Positions 28,749 through 37,565 of a stretch of 64,000 nucleotides of DNA are shown here, in pieces. Numbering within the stretch: the first letter of the stretch is position 1; every line of letters starts with the position of its first letter. Position numbers and translations under genes: made by a program. The DNA lies in assembly GCF_000409775.1 (NCBI RefSeq), contig NZ_KE332377.1, forward strand, positions 124,001 through 188,000, given 5' to 3'. The notes beneath the pieces were generated by a model. The model saw nothing but the letters and a program-made list of their open reading frames with translations. It was not told the DNA's origin and ran no database searches. Source of the stretch: Litchfieldella anticariensis FP35 = DSM 16096. Lineage in GTDB: Bacteria; Pseudomonadota; Gammaproteobacteria; Pseudomonadales; Halomonadaceae.

Positions 28749-31028
28749 ATGCGAGTGGGGTTGGCGATGCCTTTGGCCGTCGCTGCTTTGATGGGAGCTG
28801 GCTTGGGCAGCCTATCACTGCCTGGGTTATTCGATATTTGGGCACTGGCTCTGCTCTTCGCCATATGGTGGCGTCATGCACTGTTGGTGTTGTTGGTGGT
28901 AGCGATGGCTGCCGGCCAAGTGCTTTGGGCGAGTCAGGCACAGCTCCCGCCGGGATTGTCCGGTGTCGATCTGCGTATCGAGGGAAGCATCGTCTCCTTG
29001 GTCGACGAAGGGGAGCGTGCCCGTCTGCTTTTCGATGTCGATGCATGTCGGCCGCTCGAGTCGCCCCGGCTGTCGTGTGATCGCCTACGCCGGGTGCGCT
29101 TGAGTGCCTACGCAGTTGAGGATTGGCAAGCGGGCGAGCGCTGGGCGTTGAGTGTGAGATTGCGTCCACCTCGGGGCTTCCTGAACCCTAATGCCTTCGA
29201 TTATGGCGCCTGGCTGTGGCGAGAGGGTATCGATGCCACCGGCTATGTGCGCACTGAGCCGCCGTCAGTTCGTCTCGCGGGGCCTCGCTTCTCACTGCAG
29301 AGAGTGGCTCTGGCGTACCTCGATGAGCAACCGCTGGACGAGTCGACACGTCGTTGGCTGGCAGCCCTGACGCTGGGGGCGAGTGAACGTTTGGATAGCG
29401 ACGACTGGGAGTTGCTCAACGCCAGTGGCACCACGCATTTGATGGTCATCTCCGGCTTGCATGTAGGATTGGTGGCGACTTTCGTGTTGCTATTGGCGCG
29501 AGCGGCGGCGCGTCTGGTCACCCCGGGGCGGTGGCGCATGGCGGTTTGGCCTTGGTGGGTAGCCGCGGGAGCGAGTGTGGCGTATGCCTGCCTGGCTGGG
29601 CTCGAACCACCTGCCATGCGTGCCATGATCATGACGCTGATCGGGCTATGGGTTGCCAGTGGTCGCCATGCGCCCGGTGTATGGCAGGGATGGTGGTTGG
29701 CCTTGGCACTGGTGGTGGCGAGCGAACCGCTGTCGGCATGGCGTCCGGGGCTGTGGTTGTCCTTTGTTGCTGTCGCCTTGCTGATCCTGATCTGGCAGCG
29801 GTGCGAGCGACCACGAGGAGTATGGGGCTGGTGTTGGGCACTGCTGCGAACCCAAGGACTCTTGGCACCACTGATGGCAGCGGCAGTTCTGTTGGCTTTC
29901 GAACGTTTGGCTCCAGTGGCACCGTTGGTCAACCTGCTTGCGGTGCCCTTGGTAAGCATTTTGATGGTGCCCTTGGGATTACTTGGCTGGCTGCTGGTCG
30001 GCGTGCCGCCGCTGGCACAGGGAAGCTGGCAACTCTTCGCCTGGTTGGCCGATGCTCTTGTGGCATTGCTTAGCCATGCCGCGTCCTGGTGGCCTGTCTG
30101 GGAGCCGGTCTACTGGCGAGTGCTACCTCTGGCGTGGATGTTGGGCATAATTGCCTTGCTTTGGGCCTTGCCAGGGCTGGCACGTGCCTTGCGCATGGTG
30201 GGGACGGTTTTGCTGGTGGCATTGGTGTTGGTGATCGTGCCACCGGCCACCACCTCGGGTACGGTCCGGGTGCGAGTGTATGATGTGGGGCAGGGCCAGT
30301 TGATGGAGTTTCGCACTGCTACTCACCGGTTGCTGTACGATACCGGACCACGATTCCGTTCCGGTTTCATGCCCTTGTCCACGCTGTGGCCGTCCGGACA
30401 GACCTTCGATAGAGTCATCGTTAGCCATGCCGATCTCGATCACGCCGGTGGTGTGCCATCCCTGACCGAGCATCATGTGGCGCGCTACTTAGCGCCAGTG
30501 GGAGAAGACATCGGTGTGCCTTTTTCTGCCTGTCGGGCAGGTGATGGTTGGCGCTGGGATGGTGTGGATTTTCGCTTCCTATGGCCACCCCGCAGTGATC
30601 TTGGCGAGTGGTCGAGTAATGACAGGTCTTGTGTATTGTTGGTCGAGGCTGGTGAGCACCGTATGCTGGTGACTGGTGATGTGGGCCGTGATGTCGAGCG
30701 GCGCTTTCTGCGCCAGGTACCACTACCGCTGCAAGTATTGGTGGCTGGCCATCATGGCAGTCGAAGCAGTTCAGGGCCCCAAATGGTGACAGCGCTTGCG
30801 CCACGCTATGCGATCTTCAGTACCGGGCACGACAATGCCTTCGGGCATCCTCATGATGAAGTGGTTAGACGTTTTCGCCGTGGGCAAAGTTGTCTATGGA
30901 ACACTGCCCTGGATGGAGCTGTGACATTACGGCTGGGGGATGCCGCTGGCATGGCGATCGCTGCTATGCGTGAGCGCCCGGGCAGCGGTGTCGAAGGCTT
31001 CTGTCATGAGGTAAAATTGCAACCTTGA
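28749..31028 (+). CDS. comEC: DNA internalization protein ComEC/Rec2
   Basis: Polytopic inner-membrane channel for single-stranded DNA uptake in natural transformation. The 759-residue product has an N-terminal DUF4131-like part (about 20-190), a Competence domain with many membrane segments (ASGTTHLMVISGLHVGL is diagnostic) and a C-terminal metallo-beta-lactamase-like domain starting near VYDVGQGQ, with VSHADLDHAGG and GHHGSRSSSG. It looks intact, so DNA uptake is possible, but no other competence gene is in this window. Confidence 0.93.
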   Translation: MRVGLAMPLAVAALMGAGLGSLSLPGLFDIWALALLFAIWWRHALLVLLVVAMAAGQVLWASQAQLPPGLSGVDLRIEGSIVSLVDEGERARLLFDVDACRPLESPRLSCDRLRRVRLSAYAVEDWQAGERWALSVRLRPPRGFLNPNAFDYGAWLWREGIDATGYVRTEPPSVRLAGPRFSLQRVALAYLDEQPLDESTRRWLAALTLGASERLDSDDWELLNASGTTHLMVISGLHVGLVATFVLLLARAAARLVTPGRWRMAVWPWWVAAGASVAYACLAGLEPPAMRAMIMTLIGLWVASGRHAPGVWQGWWLALALVVASEPLSAWRPGLWLSFVAVALLILIWQRCERPRGVWGWCWALLRTQGLLAPLMAAAVLLAFERLAPVAPLVNLLAVPLVSILMVPLGLLGWLLVGVPPLAQGSWQLFAWLADALVALLSHAASWWPVWEPVYWRVLPLAWMLGIIALLWALPGLARALRMVGTVLLVALVLVIVPPATTSGTVRVRVYDVGQGQLMEFRTATHRLLYDTGPRFRSGFMPLSTLWPSGQTFDRVIVSHADLDHAGGVPSLTEHHVARYLAPVGEDIGVPFSACRAGDGWRWDGVDFRFLWPPRSDLGEWSSNDRSCVLLVEAGEHRMLVTGDVGRDVERRFLRQVPLPLQVLVAGHHGSRSSSGPQMVTALAPRYAIFSTGHDNAFGHPHDEVVRRFRRGQSCLWNTALDGAVTLRLGDAAGMAIAAMRERPGSGVEGFCHEVKLQP

Positions 31029-31083
31029 CCCTGTGGTGATGCGTCGCCACCCGGTGCCCTTGAGTCTGGAGGAAGAGCTTCGA

Positions 31084-31770
31084 ATGGATGTGCTCGACGC
31101 CCTGGTAGCAGGTGGCTGGTTGATGATACCGCTGCTGGGCTGTTCGCTGGTAGCGACGGTGATCGTCATCGAGCGGTTGTGGACGCTGCGAGCCCAGCGT
31201 ATTGCCCCCTTGGGCTTGGGGCAGGAAGTCTGCACGCTAATTGCCAAGGGGCAAGTCAATCTCCATTGGCTCGAAAGTCATTCACCCCTGGGTAGCATAC
31301 TGGCTGCAGGTTTGCGCAACGCACGGCTTGGTCATGAACAGGTGCGGGCCCGGCTGCAAGAAGCCGCCACAGCGGTAATACACGACATGGAGCGCTTCCT
31401 GAGCCCATTGGGCACCATCGCCGCCATTACGCCATTGATCGGTCTGCTGGGGACTGTGGTAGGAATGATAGAGGTCTTCTCCGTGATCGTCTCGACCGAC
31501 GGCGTCGAACGCACCGCTGACCTTGCCGGTGGGATTTCGCGTGCATTGATTACCACTGCCGCCGGTCTCACTGTCGCCATCCCGGCTTTGATGTTCCATC
31601 GTTACTTCCAGCGCCGTGTAGAGGATATCACCGTGCGTATGGAGGAGCAGGCCGGGCTGCTGGTCGAGTTCCTGGCGCATCATCAGGGAGAGCTGACACT
31701 TGCCGAGCGCCATGAAAACGAGCGGAATGACAGTGAGGGACACCGCGAGTCCCGTATGAGGCGTTTATGA
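31084..31770 (+). CDS. exbB: ExbB/TolQ-family proton channel protein
   Basis: Membrane subunit of a MotA/TolQ/ExbB energy-transducing complex. The 228-residue product has three membrane segments; the conserved GLLGTVVGMIEVF and ALITTAAGLTVAIPALM are clear. The ATG at 31084 follows a GGAGGAAGAG site and is preferred to 31033. Its neighbours msbA, lpxK and kdsB suggest an envelope role rather than a siderophore one. The partner TonB or TolA is not encoded here. Confidence 0.9.
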   Translation: MDVLDALVAGGWLMIPLLGCSLVATVIVIERLWTLRAQRIAPLGLGQEVCTLIAKGQVNLHWLESHSPLGSILAAGLRNARLGHEQVRARLQEAATAVIHDMERFLSPLGTIAAITPLIGLLGTVVGMIEVFSVIVSTDGVERTADLAGGISRALITTAAGLTVAIPALMFHRYFQRRVEDITVRMEEQAGLLVEFLAHHQGELTLAERHENERNDSEGHRESRMRRL

Positions 31771-32195
31771 AATTTCCGCGACGGCACCGTGATCCGGTAG
31801 AGGTCAACCTTACGCCGTTGATCGATGTCGTCTTCCTGTTATTGATTTTCTTCATGGTCTCGACCACCTTCGAGACTCGCCAGGCTCTCGAATTGGTGTT
31901 GCCCGAGAGCGTTGCCGGCTCCCCAATGAAAGTTGCACCTGTCACGATTGTCGTCGATGCCGATGGTGGCTATCGCCTGGATGGGGACAGCATGCCGGCT
32001 AGCGAGTTGCACTCAGCCCTGGCCAGGCGGGCCGAGGCGGCGCGCGAGCACGGCTTGATCGTCGAGGCCGATGGCCGTGCACGACATGCCGCCGTGGTCA
32101 AGGCGTTGGACCAAGCCGCGGCACTGGGGATCTCGCGTGTGCGTATTGCCACTCGCGAGGGTGAGAATTCATTCATTCAAGCGGAGTCACCGTGA
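31767..32195 (+). CDS. exbD: ExbD/TolR-family protein
   Basis: Partner of the preceding ExbB-type protein. The 142-residue product has one N-terminal membrane segment carrying the conserved proton-linked Asp in NLTPLIDVVFLLLIFFMV, then a periplasmic domain (IVEADGRARHAAVVKALDQA). The start overlaps the exbB stop (ATGA) and the end overlaps the msbA GTG. Confidence 0.92.
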   Translation: MKFPRRHRDPVEVNLTPLIDVVFLLLIFFMVSTTFETRQALELVLPESVAGSPMKVAPVTIVVDADGGYRLDGDSMPASELHSALARRAEAAREHGLIVEADGRARHAAVVKALDQAAALGISRVRIATREGENSFIQAESP

Positions 32196-33937
32196 CACAA
32201 ACGTCGATGTCAGGCTGGTCCCTATACATACGCCTGCTGGGCTACGTCAGGCCGTATTGGAAGTCCTTCCTGCTGGCCGTATTGGGGTATGGCATCTATG
32301 CGGCATCGAGTACGGCCCTGGCGGAGATGATGAAGCGGCTGATCGACGGCATTCAAAATCCCGATGCTGCCTTTCGCCTGTTCTTGCCGATCTTCGTGGT
32401 CGGCATGTTTGCCACCCGTGGGGCAGGCACTTTCCTTGGTACCTATTTCATGAGCAATGTGGCTCGTAACGTGGTGCATGCACTGCGCTGCGATGTGTTC
32501 GATCATATGCTGCACTTGCCCGGTCGCTTTTTCGATTCTCACTCCAGTGGCCACCTGATCTCACGGGTGACCTATCATGTTGAGCAAGTGACGGGGGCGG
32601 CGAGCAATGCCATCACGATCCTGTTGCGTGAAGGGTTGTTCGTGATCGGCCTGCTCATCTATTTATTGTGGACCAACTGGTTGTTGACACTGTTGTTTCT
32701 TGGCGTGACTCCCTTGATCGGCGGAGTGGTCAGTTATGCCAGTAAACGGTTTCGGCGCATCTCGCAGCGTATCCAACACTCTATGGGGGATGTGACCCAC
32801 GTGGCCTCGGAAGCCCTATCTGGCTATCGCGTGGTGCGTACCCATGGCGCTGAAGACTATGAGAAGCGCCGTTTCGCCAACGCCAGCGAATACAACCGTC
32901 AGCAAAGCATGAAAGAAGCACTGACCAAGGCCACCAGCACGCCGGTGATCCAGCTTTTGGTGGCGCTGGCGCTGGCAGTATTGGTTTGGTTTGCCATGTC
33001 ACCGGCCTTGATGGCCAATATGACGCCAGGCGAATTCGTAGCCTTCATTACCGCAGCTTCGTTGATGGCTAAACCCGTGCGTCAGCTTACTGAGATCAAT
33101 AGTTCCATCCAGAAGGGAATCGCCGCCTCGGGTGAGCTGTTTGGCTTGCTCGAAGAGCCCGGGGAGCCTGATGAAGGAACTCGCGAGCCACCGCGCTTTG
33201 CCGGCAGAGTTCGCTTCGAGGGGATACGCTTCGCTTATGGCGAGGAGCAACCTGAAGTGCTCAAGGGGATCGATCTTGATGTTGCCCCCGGAGAGATGGT
33301 TGCCATCGTCGGGCGTTCGGGAAGTGGCAAATCAACGCTTGTCAGTTTATTGCCACGTTTCTACCGCCCGACCGCAGGGCGTATTCTCATCGACGGCGTC
33401 CCCATCGAAGAGTATCGATTGTCTCCACTGCGCCGTCAGATCGCCTTGGTATCGCAACAGGTCACATTGTTCAATACCAGTATCGCCGACAATATCTCCT
33501 ATGGTGTGCCAGGCGCGAGCCGAGAAGCGATCGAAGCGGCGGCAAGCGCCGCCTATGCCGATGAGTTCATCGCACGTCTTCCAGCGGGCTACGATACCGT
33601 CGTCGGTGACAATGGCGTGATGCTCTCAGGGGGGCAACGACAGCGCCTGGCCATTGCCCGGGCGATCTTCAAGGATGCCCCGATCCTGATTCTCGATGAG
33701 GCGACCTCGGCGTTGGATACCGAGTCGGAGCGCTATATCCAAAGAGCATTGGAAAGGGTCTGTCGCGATCGCACGACTTTCGTCATCGCCCACCGCTTGT
33801 CGACTGTTGAACGTGCCGATCGCATCCTGGTGATGGAGCAAGGGGAAATCGTCGAGCACGGAAGTCATGCCGAGCTGCTGGCGCGGGATGGGGCCTATGC
33901 AGCGTTATATCGTTTGCAGTTCCAGGAGACGGCGTGA
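32192..33937 (+). CDS. msbA: Lipid A export ABC transporter MsbA
   Basis: Flips lipid A-core across the inner membrane. The 581-residue half-transporter has six membrane helices (residues about 20-310) and an ATPase domain with GRSGSGKSTLVSLL, LSGGQRQRLAIARAI and ILILDEATSALD. It starts at GTG overlapping the exbD stop and overlaps lpxK, so it belongs to the same operon. In E. coli msbA-lpxK is also a pair, whereas in P. aeruginosa msbA is not between exbD and lpxK. Confidence 0.95.
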   Translation: MTQTSMSGWSLYIRLLGYVRPYWKSFLLAVLGYGIYAASSTALAEMMKRLIDGIQNPDAAFRLFLPIFVVGMFATRGAGTFLGTYFMSNVARNVVHALRCDVFDHMLHLPGRFFDSHSSGHLISRVTYHVEQVTGAASNAITILLREGLFVIGLLIYLLWTNWLLTLLFLGVTPLIGGVVSYASKRFRRISQRIQHSMGDVTHVASEALSGYRVVRTHGAEDYEKRRFANASEYNRQQSMKEALTKATSTPVIQLLVALALAVLVWFAMSPALMANMTPGEFVAFITAASLMAKPVRQLTEINSSIQKGIAASGELFGLLEEPGEPDEGTREPPRFAGRVRFEGIRFAYGEEQPEVLKGIDLDVAPGEMVAIVGRSGSGKSTLVSLLPRFYRPTAGRILIDGVPIEEYRLSPLRRQIALVSQQVTLFNTSIADNISYGVPGASREAIEAAASAAYADEFIARLPAGYDTVVGDNGVMLSGGQRQRLAIARAIFKDAPILILDEATSALDTESERYIQRALERVCRDRTTFVIAHRLSTVERADRILVMEQGEIVEHGSHAELLARDGAYAALYRLQFQETA

Positions 33938-34983
33938 AGGCAACCCTGAGTTCGCGCCTGTTATCGGCCTGGTATCGAGATGCCGCCTGGCTCAAGGGGT
34001 TGGTTCCGCTGGAATGGTTGTACCGAGGAGTGGTGGCCGCACGTACGCGAGCCTATGCCTCGGGGCGCAAGCCGGTGTGGCGGGGACCGATACCTGTGAT
34101 CGTGGTGATCGTGGTCGGCAATATCACCCTTGGCGGGACCGGCAAGTCGCCATTGGTGGCTTGGTTAGCGCGTTGGCTGGCCGCTCAGGGGTATCGACCA
34201 GGTATCCTGTCGCGTGGCTACGGTGGACGAAGTCATGCCTATCCCTTGCGGGTACAAGCCGACACACCTGTCGGTGAGTGCGGTGATGAGCCTCTGATGC
34301 TAGCAGCGCAGACCGGGGTGCCAGTGGTAGTCGATCCTGAGCGCCCCTGCGGGGCGCGTCGCTTGTTCGAGGAGGGTTGCGATATCCTGATTAGTGACGA
34401 CGGGCTGCAGCATCTGGCATTGGGACGGGACATCGAGCTGGTAGTGGTGGATGGCGAACGTGGCTTTGGTAATGCTCATTGTCTGCCCGCCGGCCCTCTC
34501 CGAGAGCCCTTGTCGCGATTGACCGGTTGCGATGCCTTGATCGTCAATGGCCACTCTAGAAAGGTTCTGCCGGAACCGTATTACGAGATGCATCTGCGGC
34601 CTCGGTACTGGCGCCGGCTTGTCGACGATACCCGGCTGGAAATCGGGGCTCAGCCCTTTTCAGGGAGGGTGCATGCCGTCGCTGGAATCGGGAATCCGGA
34701 GCGATTCTTCACTACAGTGGCCGCCTTGGGATTCGAGGTCGAGCCACATCCCTTTGCCGACCATCATGAGTTCAGAGCCGAGGACCTTGCCTTTGGCGAT
34801 GATCGGCCGGTGGTGATGACGGCCAAGGATGCGGTGAAGTGTCGAGATTTAACCGATACGCGCTACTGGGTGCTGGACGTGGAGGCGTGTCCGGAGCAGA
34901 GGTTCATCGACTGGCTGGAGCGACGTCTCGAGTGCCTGGTGGAAATATCCCGAGTAGAACAATCCCCGAGTAGGGAGAGATGA
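33934..34983 (+). CDS. lpxK: Tetraacyldisaccharide 4'-kinase LpxK
   Basis: Phosphorylates the 4' position of the lipid A precursor at the membrane. The 349-residue product has an N-terminal membrane-associated helix region and a P-loop GGTGKSP at about 67-73. SRGYGGRS, SDDGLQHLAL and TAKDAVKC are typical. The strand before the P-loop reads VIVVIVVGN, three residues longer than the usual VIVVGN, from a 9-base tandem duplication in the DNA. GTG start overlapping msbA. Confidence 0.94.
   Translation: MKATLSSRLLSAWYRDAAWLKGLVPLEWLYRGVVAARTRAYASGRKPVWRGPIPVIVVIVVGNITLGGTGKSPLVAWLARWLAAQGYRPGILSRGYGGRSHAYPLRVQADTPVGECGDEPLMLAAQTGVPVVVDPERPCGARRLFEEGCDILISDDGLQHLALGRDIELVVVDGERGFGNAHCLPAGPLREPLSRLTGCDALIVNGHSRKVLPEPYYEMHLRPRYWRRLVDDTRLEIGAQPFSGRVHAVAGIGNPERFFTTVAALGFEVEPHPFADHHEFRAEDLAFGDDRPVVMTAKDAVKCRDLTDTRYWVLDVEACPEQRFIDWLERRLECLVEISRVEQSPSRER
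34096..34113 (+). repeat. 9-base tandem duplication in lpxK
   Basis: GTGATCGTG occurs twice in a row (34096-34104 and 34105-34113), in frame, adding three residues (V-I-V) directly before the P-loop strand of LpxK. Confidence 0.85.
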
Positions 34984-34985
34984 TG

Positions 34986-35195
34986 ATGGATAAGGAATTG
35001 CTGGCCATGTTGGTCTGCCCATTGTGCCAGGGCAAGCTGAAGTATGATCGTGAACGTGGAGAGCTCAAGTGCCACTTCGATGGCCTGGCGTTTCCTATTC
35101 GTGACGATATCCCGGTGATGCTCGAAGAGGAAGCGAGGGTCATGGATGTCGACGAGAAGCTAGGCAAGACGCCGGGGGCTCCAAAGCATGAGTGA
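34986..35195 (+). CDS. Trm112-family (YcaR-like) small zinc protein
   Basis: The roughly 69-residue product begins [18 protein letters not shown] and has one CxxC pair and a later Cys, followed by the [17 protein letters not shown] signature of the YcaR/Trm112 group. Its bacterial role is not settled. Three in-frame ATG codons lie in a row at 34980, 34983 and 34986; the last is best spaced from the GGGAGAG site. It sits between lpxK and kdsB, as in E. coli and Pseudomonas. Confidence 0.9.
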   Translation: MDKELLAMLVCPLCQGKLKYDRERGELKCHFDGLAFPIRDDIPVMLEEEARVMDVDEKLGKTPGAPKHE

Positions 35196-35979
35196 CTTCA
35201 CCGTCGTGATTCCGGCACGCTACGCGTCCAGCCGCTTGCCGGGCAAACCGTTGCTCGATATCGGTGGCGAACCGATGGTGGTACGGGTCTGGCATCAGGC
35301 CAAACAGAGCGGGGCATCGCGTGTCGTCGTCGCTACCGATGATGTGCGCATTCGCGATGCGGTAGTCGCGGTCGGTGGAGAAGCACTGATGACTCGACCC
35401 GATCATCCCACTGGTACTGATCGCTTGAGTGAGGTGGCCGAGTCATTGGCTTTGACTGAGGATGCCATCCTGGTCAACGTTCAGGGCGACGAGCCTTTGT
35501 TACCGCCAGCGCTGATCGACCAGGTGGCCCGATGTCTCGCTGAAGACCCTCAAGCCTCGATCGCGACTTTGGCCGAGCCTATCGATGATATCGAAGTGTT
35601 GTTCAACCCAAACGTAGTCAAGGTGGTACGTGACCTTGCCGGCCGTGCCTTGTATTTCTCACGTGCGCCTATTCCATGGCATCGAGAGGCGTGGGGACGG
35701 AACGCCTTCGACTCGCATTCTGCATCGTTCGAGGAAAATGGTTGGCTGCGCCATATCGGCTTATATGCTTATCGAGCTGGTTTCCTGGCGGCCTATCGTA
35801 ACTGGCCACCAACACCGCTGGAACAATTGGAGCAACTCGAACAGTTGCGAGCCCTACAACAGGGGCATCGGATTCAAGTAGGGGTAGCCTGCGAGGCTCA
35901 TCCCGCCGGTGTCGACACGTCCGAGGACCTGGCGCGAGTCAGGGCACTGTTAGGCGTGGGTCGCGGCGAGGAGCGATAG
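35188..35979 (+). CDS. kdsB: CMP-Kdo synthetase KdsB
   Basis: Activates Kdo with CTP for LPS inner core assembly. The 263-residue product has the nucleotide loop [27 protein letters not shown], and the metal-binding [12 protein letters not shown], plus YFSRAPIPW. Length is normal. It overlaps the end of the Trm112-like gene by eight bases. Confidence 0.96.
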   Translation: MSDFTVVIPARYASSRLPGKPLLDIGGEPMVVRVWHQAKQSGASRVVVATDDVRIRDAVVAVGGEALMTRPDHPTGTDRLSEVAESLALTEDAILVNVQGDEPLLPPALIDQVARCLAEDPQASIATLAEPIDDIEVLFNPNVVKVVRDLAGRALYFSRAPIPWHREAWGRNAFDSHSASFEENGWLRHIGLYAYRAGFLAAYRNWPPTPLEQLEQLEQLRALQQGHRIQVGVACEAHPAGVDTSEDLARVRALLGVGRGEER

Positions 35980-35981
35980 GC

Positions 35982-36458
35982 ATGCGCGTACTCCTGGTTT
36001 GTCTGGGTAACATCTGCCGCTCGCCTACTGCCGAAGGCATCTTGCGGCACAAACTCGAGCAGGCTGGGCTGGCGGATCGGGTCGAAGTCGATTCTTGTGG
36101 GACTGGAGGCTGGCACGTAGGCAAGGCGCCAGACCGGCGAGCAATAGCAGCGGCAGCTCGCCGCGGCTTCGACTTGAGTGGTTTGCGAGCTCGACAGCTC
36201 GAAGCCGATGACTTCCGTCGCTTCGACTACCTGCTGGCCATGGACCGAGACAATCTTTTAGCGCTCGAGGCGCGGTGCCCACCGGACTGTCGGGCGTATA
36301 TCGGACTCTTTCTCGATTTCGCTGGCTACGAGAACCAGGCAGTGCCCGATCCCTATTTCGGGGGAAAGGAAGGATTCGAGGAAGTGCTGGATTTGGTCGA
36401 AGCAGGGGCTGAAGGTCTGGTTGCTGAGTTGCATCAACGCTTGGGGGCAGTGTCTTGA
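35982..36458 (+). CDS. Low-molecular-weight protein-tyrosine phosphatase
   Basis: The N-terminal VCLGNICRSP gives the CX5R phosphatase loop, with Cys7 and Arg13, and VPDPYFGGKEGFE holds the general-acid Asp. The 158-residue length fits the family. Substrates are unknown; homologues act on tyrosine kinases of capsule synthesis, but no such kinase is here. It lies two bases after kdsB, and its stop overlaps the murB start. Confidence 0.93.
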   Translation: MRVLLVCLGNICRSPTAEGILRHKLEQAGLADRVEVDSCGTGGWHVGKAPDRRAIAAAARRGFDLSGLRARQLEADDFRRFDYLLAMDRDNLLALEARCPPDCRAYIGLFLDFAGYENQAVPDPYFGGKEGFEEVLDLVEAGAEGLVAELHQRLGAVS

Positions 36459-37483
36459 GCCTCGATATACAACGGGATCGCGATCTGACATGTGCCAACA
36501 CGCTAGGTCTGCCCAGTCGTGCAGAAAATTTCGTTGCTCCCGCTAACCTCGACGAATTGACAGCGACGATTTCAATGGCCGGCGAACGCCATTGGCCACT
36601 GACACTGCTGGGTGGAGGGAGCAATCTGATCCTGGGTGAATACTTGACGGGGTTAGTGGTGCAGCCGACTTTCGCCGCCTGGTGGCTGGAGCAGGGGAGG
36701 GACGACACGGTACGGGTTCACGTCGAGGCCGGTATGGACTGGCATGCCTTGGTCATGGCCTTGGTCAAACGTGAACTATGGGGTATCGAGAACCTGGCCT
36801 TGATCCCGGGGCATTGTGGGGCGGCACCGATTCAGAATATCGGGGCATATGGCGTTGAACTTGCCGAAGTGCTCGAGAGCGTGCATCTGGTATTTCTCGA
36901 AGACGGGCGCAAGGCCGTGCTGAGCGTTGCTGACTGTGCTTTCGGCTATCGCGACAGTATCTTCAAGGGAGAACTGGAAGGCCGAGTGGCGATTACCAAG
37001 CTGGTGTTGAGACTTTCCCGGCAACCGCGGCCACGTCTGGACTATGGTGATCTGGCCAAGCGTGTAGGGCCGTCACCTTCGGCACGTGAGGTCGCTGAAG
37101 CCGTATCTCAGGTGCGGCGCGAGAAGTTACCGGATCCCTTGAAGTTGGGCAACGCCGGCAGTTTCTTCAAGAATCCGCTGGTGGAGGCGGCCAAGGCACA
37201 GGCCTTATTGTCTCGCTATCCCCATATGCCACACTTTCCGCAACAGGATGGGAGTGTCAAGCTGGCGGCAGGCTGGCTGATCGACCAGTGCGAGCTCAAG
37301 GGGCACCGCGAGGGTGCTTTCGGGATTCACGAACGACAAGCACTGGTGCTGGTGCACCATGGGGGGGGCGATGCACATGGATTGCTGGCGTTTGCCAATG
37401 CCATCGCCAAGCGAGTGCAACAACGTTTCGGTGTCAGTCTCGAACGCGAACCGCGCTTGGTAGGCGTTGCCGATACCGCTTGA
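36455..37483 (+). CDS. murB: UDP-N-acetylenolpyruvoylglucosamine reductase MurB
   Basis: FAD enzyme that reduces UDP-GlcNAc-enolpyruvate to UDP-MurNAc with NADPH. The 342-residue product is a type I MurB with LGGGSNLIL, IPGHCGAAPIQNIGAYGVE and the catalytic-Ser NAGSFFKNP. The start appears to be TTG at 36455, overlapping the phosphatase stop and preceded by a G-rich ribosome site; the next ATG would remove conserved FAD-domain sequence. It is the only mur gene in the window outside the dcw cluster. Confidence 0.93.
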   Translation: MSLDIQRDRDLTCANTLGLPSRAENFVAPANLDELTATISMAGERHWPLTLLGGGSNLILGEYLTGLVVQPTFAAWWLEQGRDDTVRVHVEAGMDWHALVMALVKRELWGIENLALIPGHCGAAPIQNIGAYGVELAEVLESVHLVFLEDGRKAVLSVADCAFGYRDSIFKGELEGRVAITKLVLRLSRQPRPRLDYGDLAKRVGPSPSAREVAEAVSQVRREKLPDPLKLGNAGSFFKNPLVEAAKAQALLSRYPHMPHFPQQDGSVKLAAGWLIDQCELKGHREGAFGIHERQALVLVHHGGGDAHGLLAFANAIAKRVQQRFGVSLEREPRLVGVADTA

Positions 37484-37509
37484 TGGTCAGCGTGAGCAGG
37501 TTGTGAAAA

Positions 37510-37546
37510 GAAAACGCCCACCGCATTTTGTGCGGTGGGCGTTTTC
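37510..37546. terminator. Bidirectional terminator between murB and rne
   Basis: A perfect 16-base stem (GAAAACGCCCACCGCA with its complement) around a TTTTG loop, with A-run and T-run flanks inside the stem ends, lies between the convergent murB and rne genes. Confidence 0.92.
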
Positions 37547-37565
37547 GATTGTGCTCGACTCTGTC

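Noticed and set aside
28749-31028. comEC as part of a mobile or competence island
   Set aside because: Its neighbours are the same as in Pseudomonas, so it is core chromosome here.
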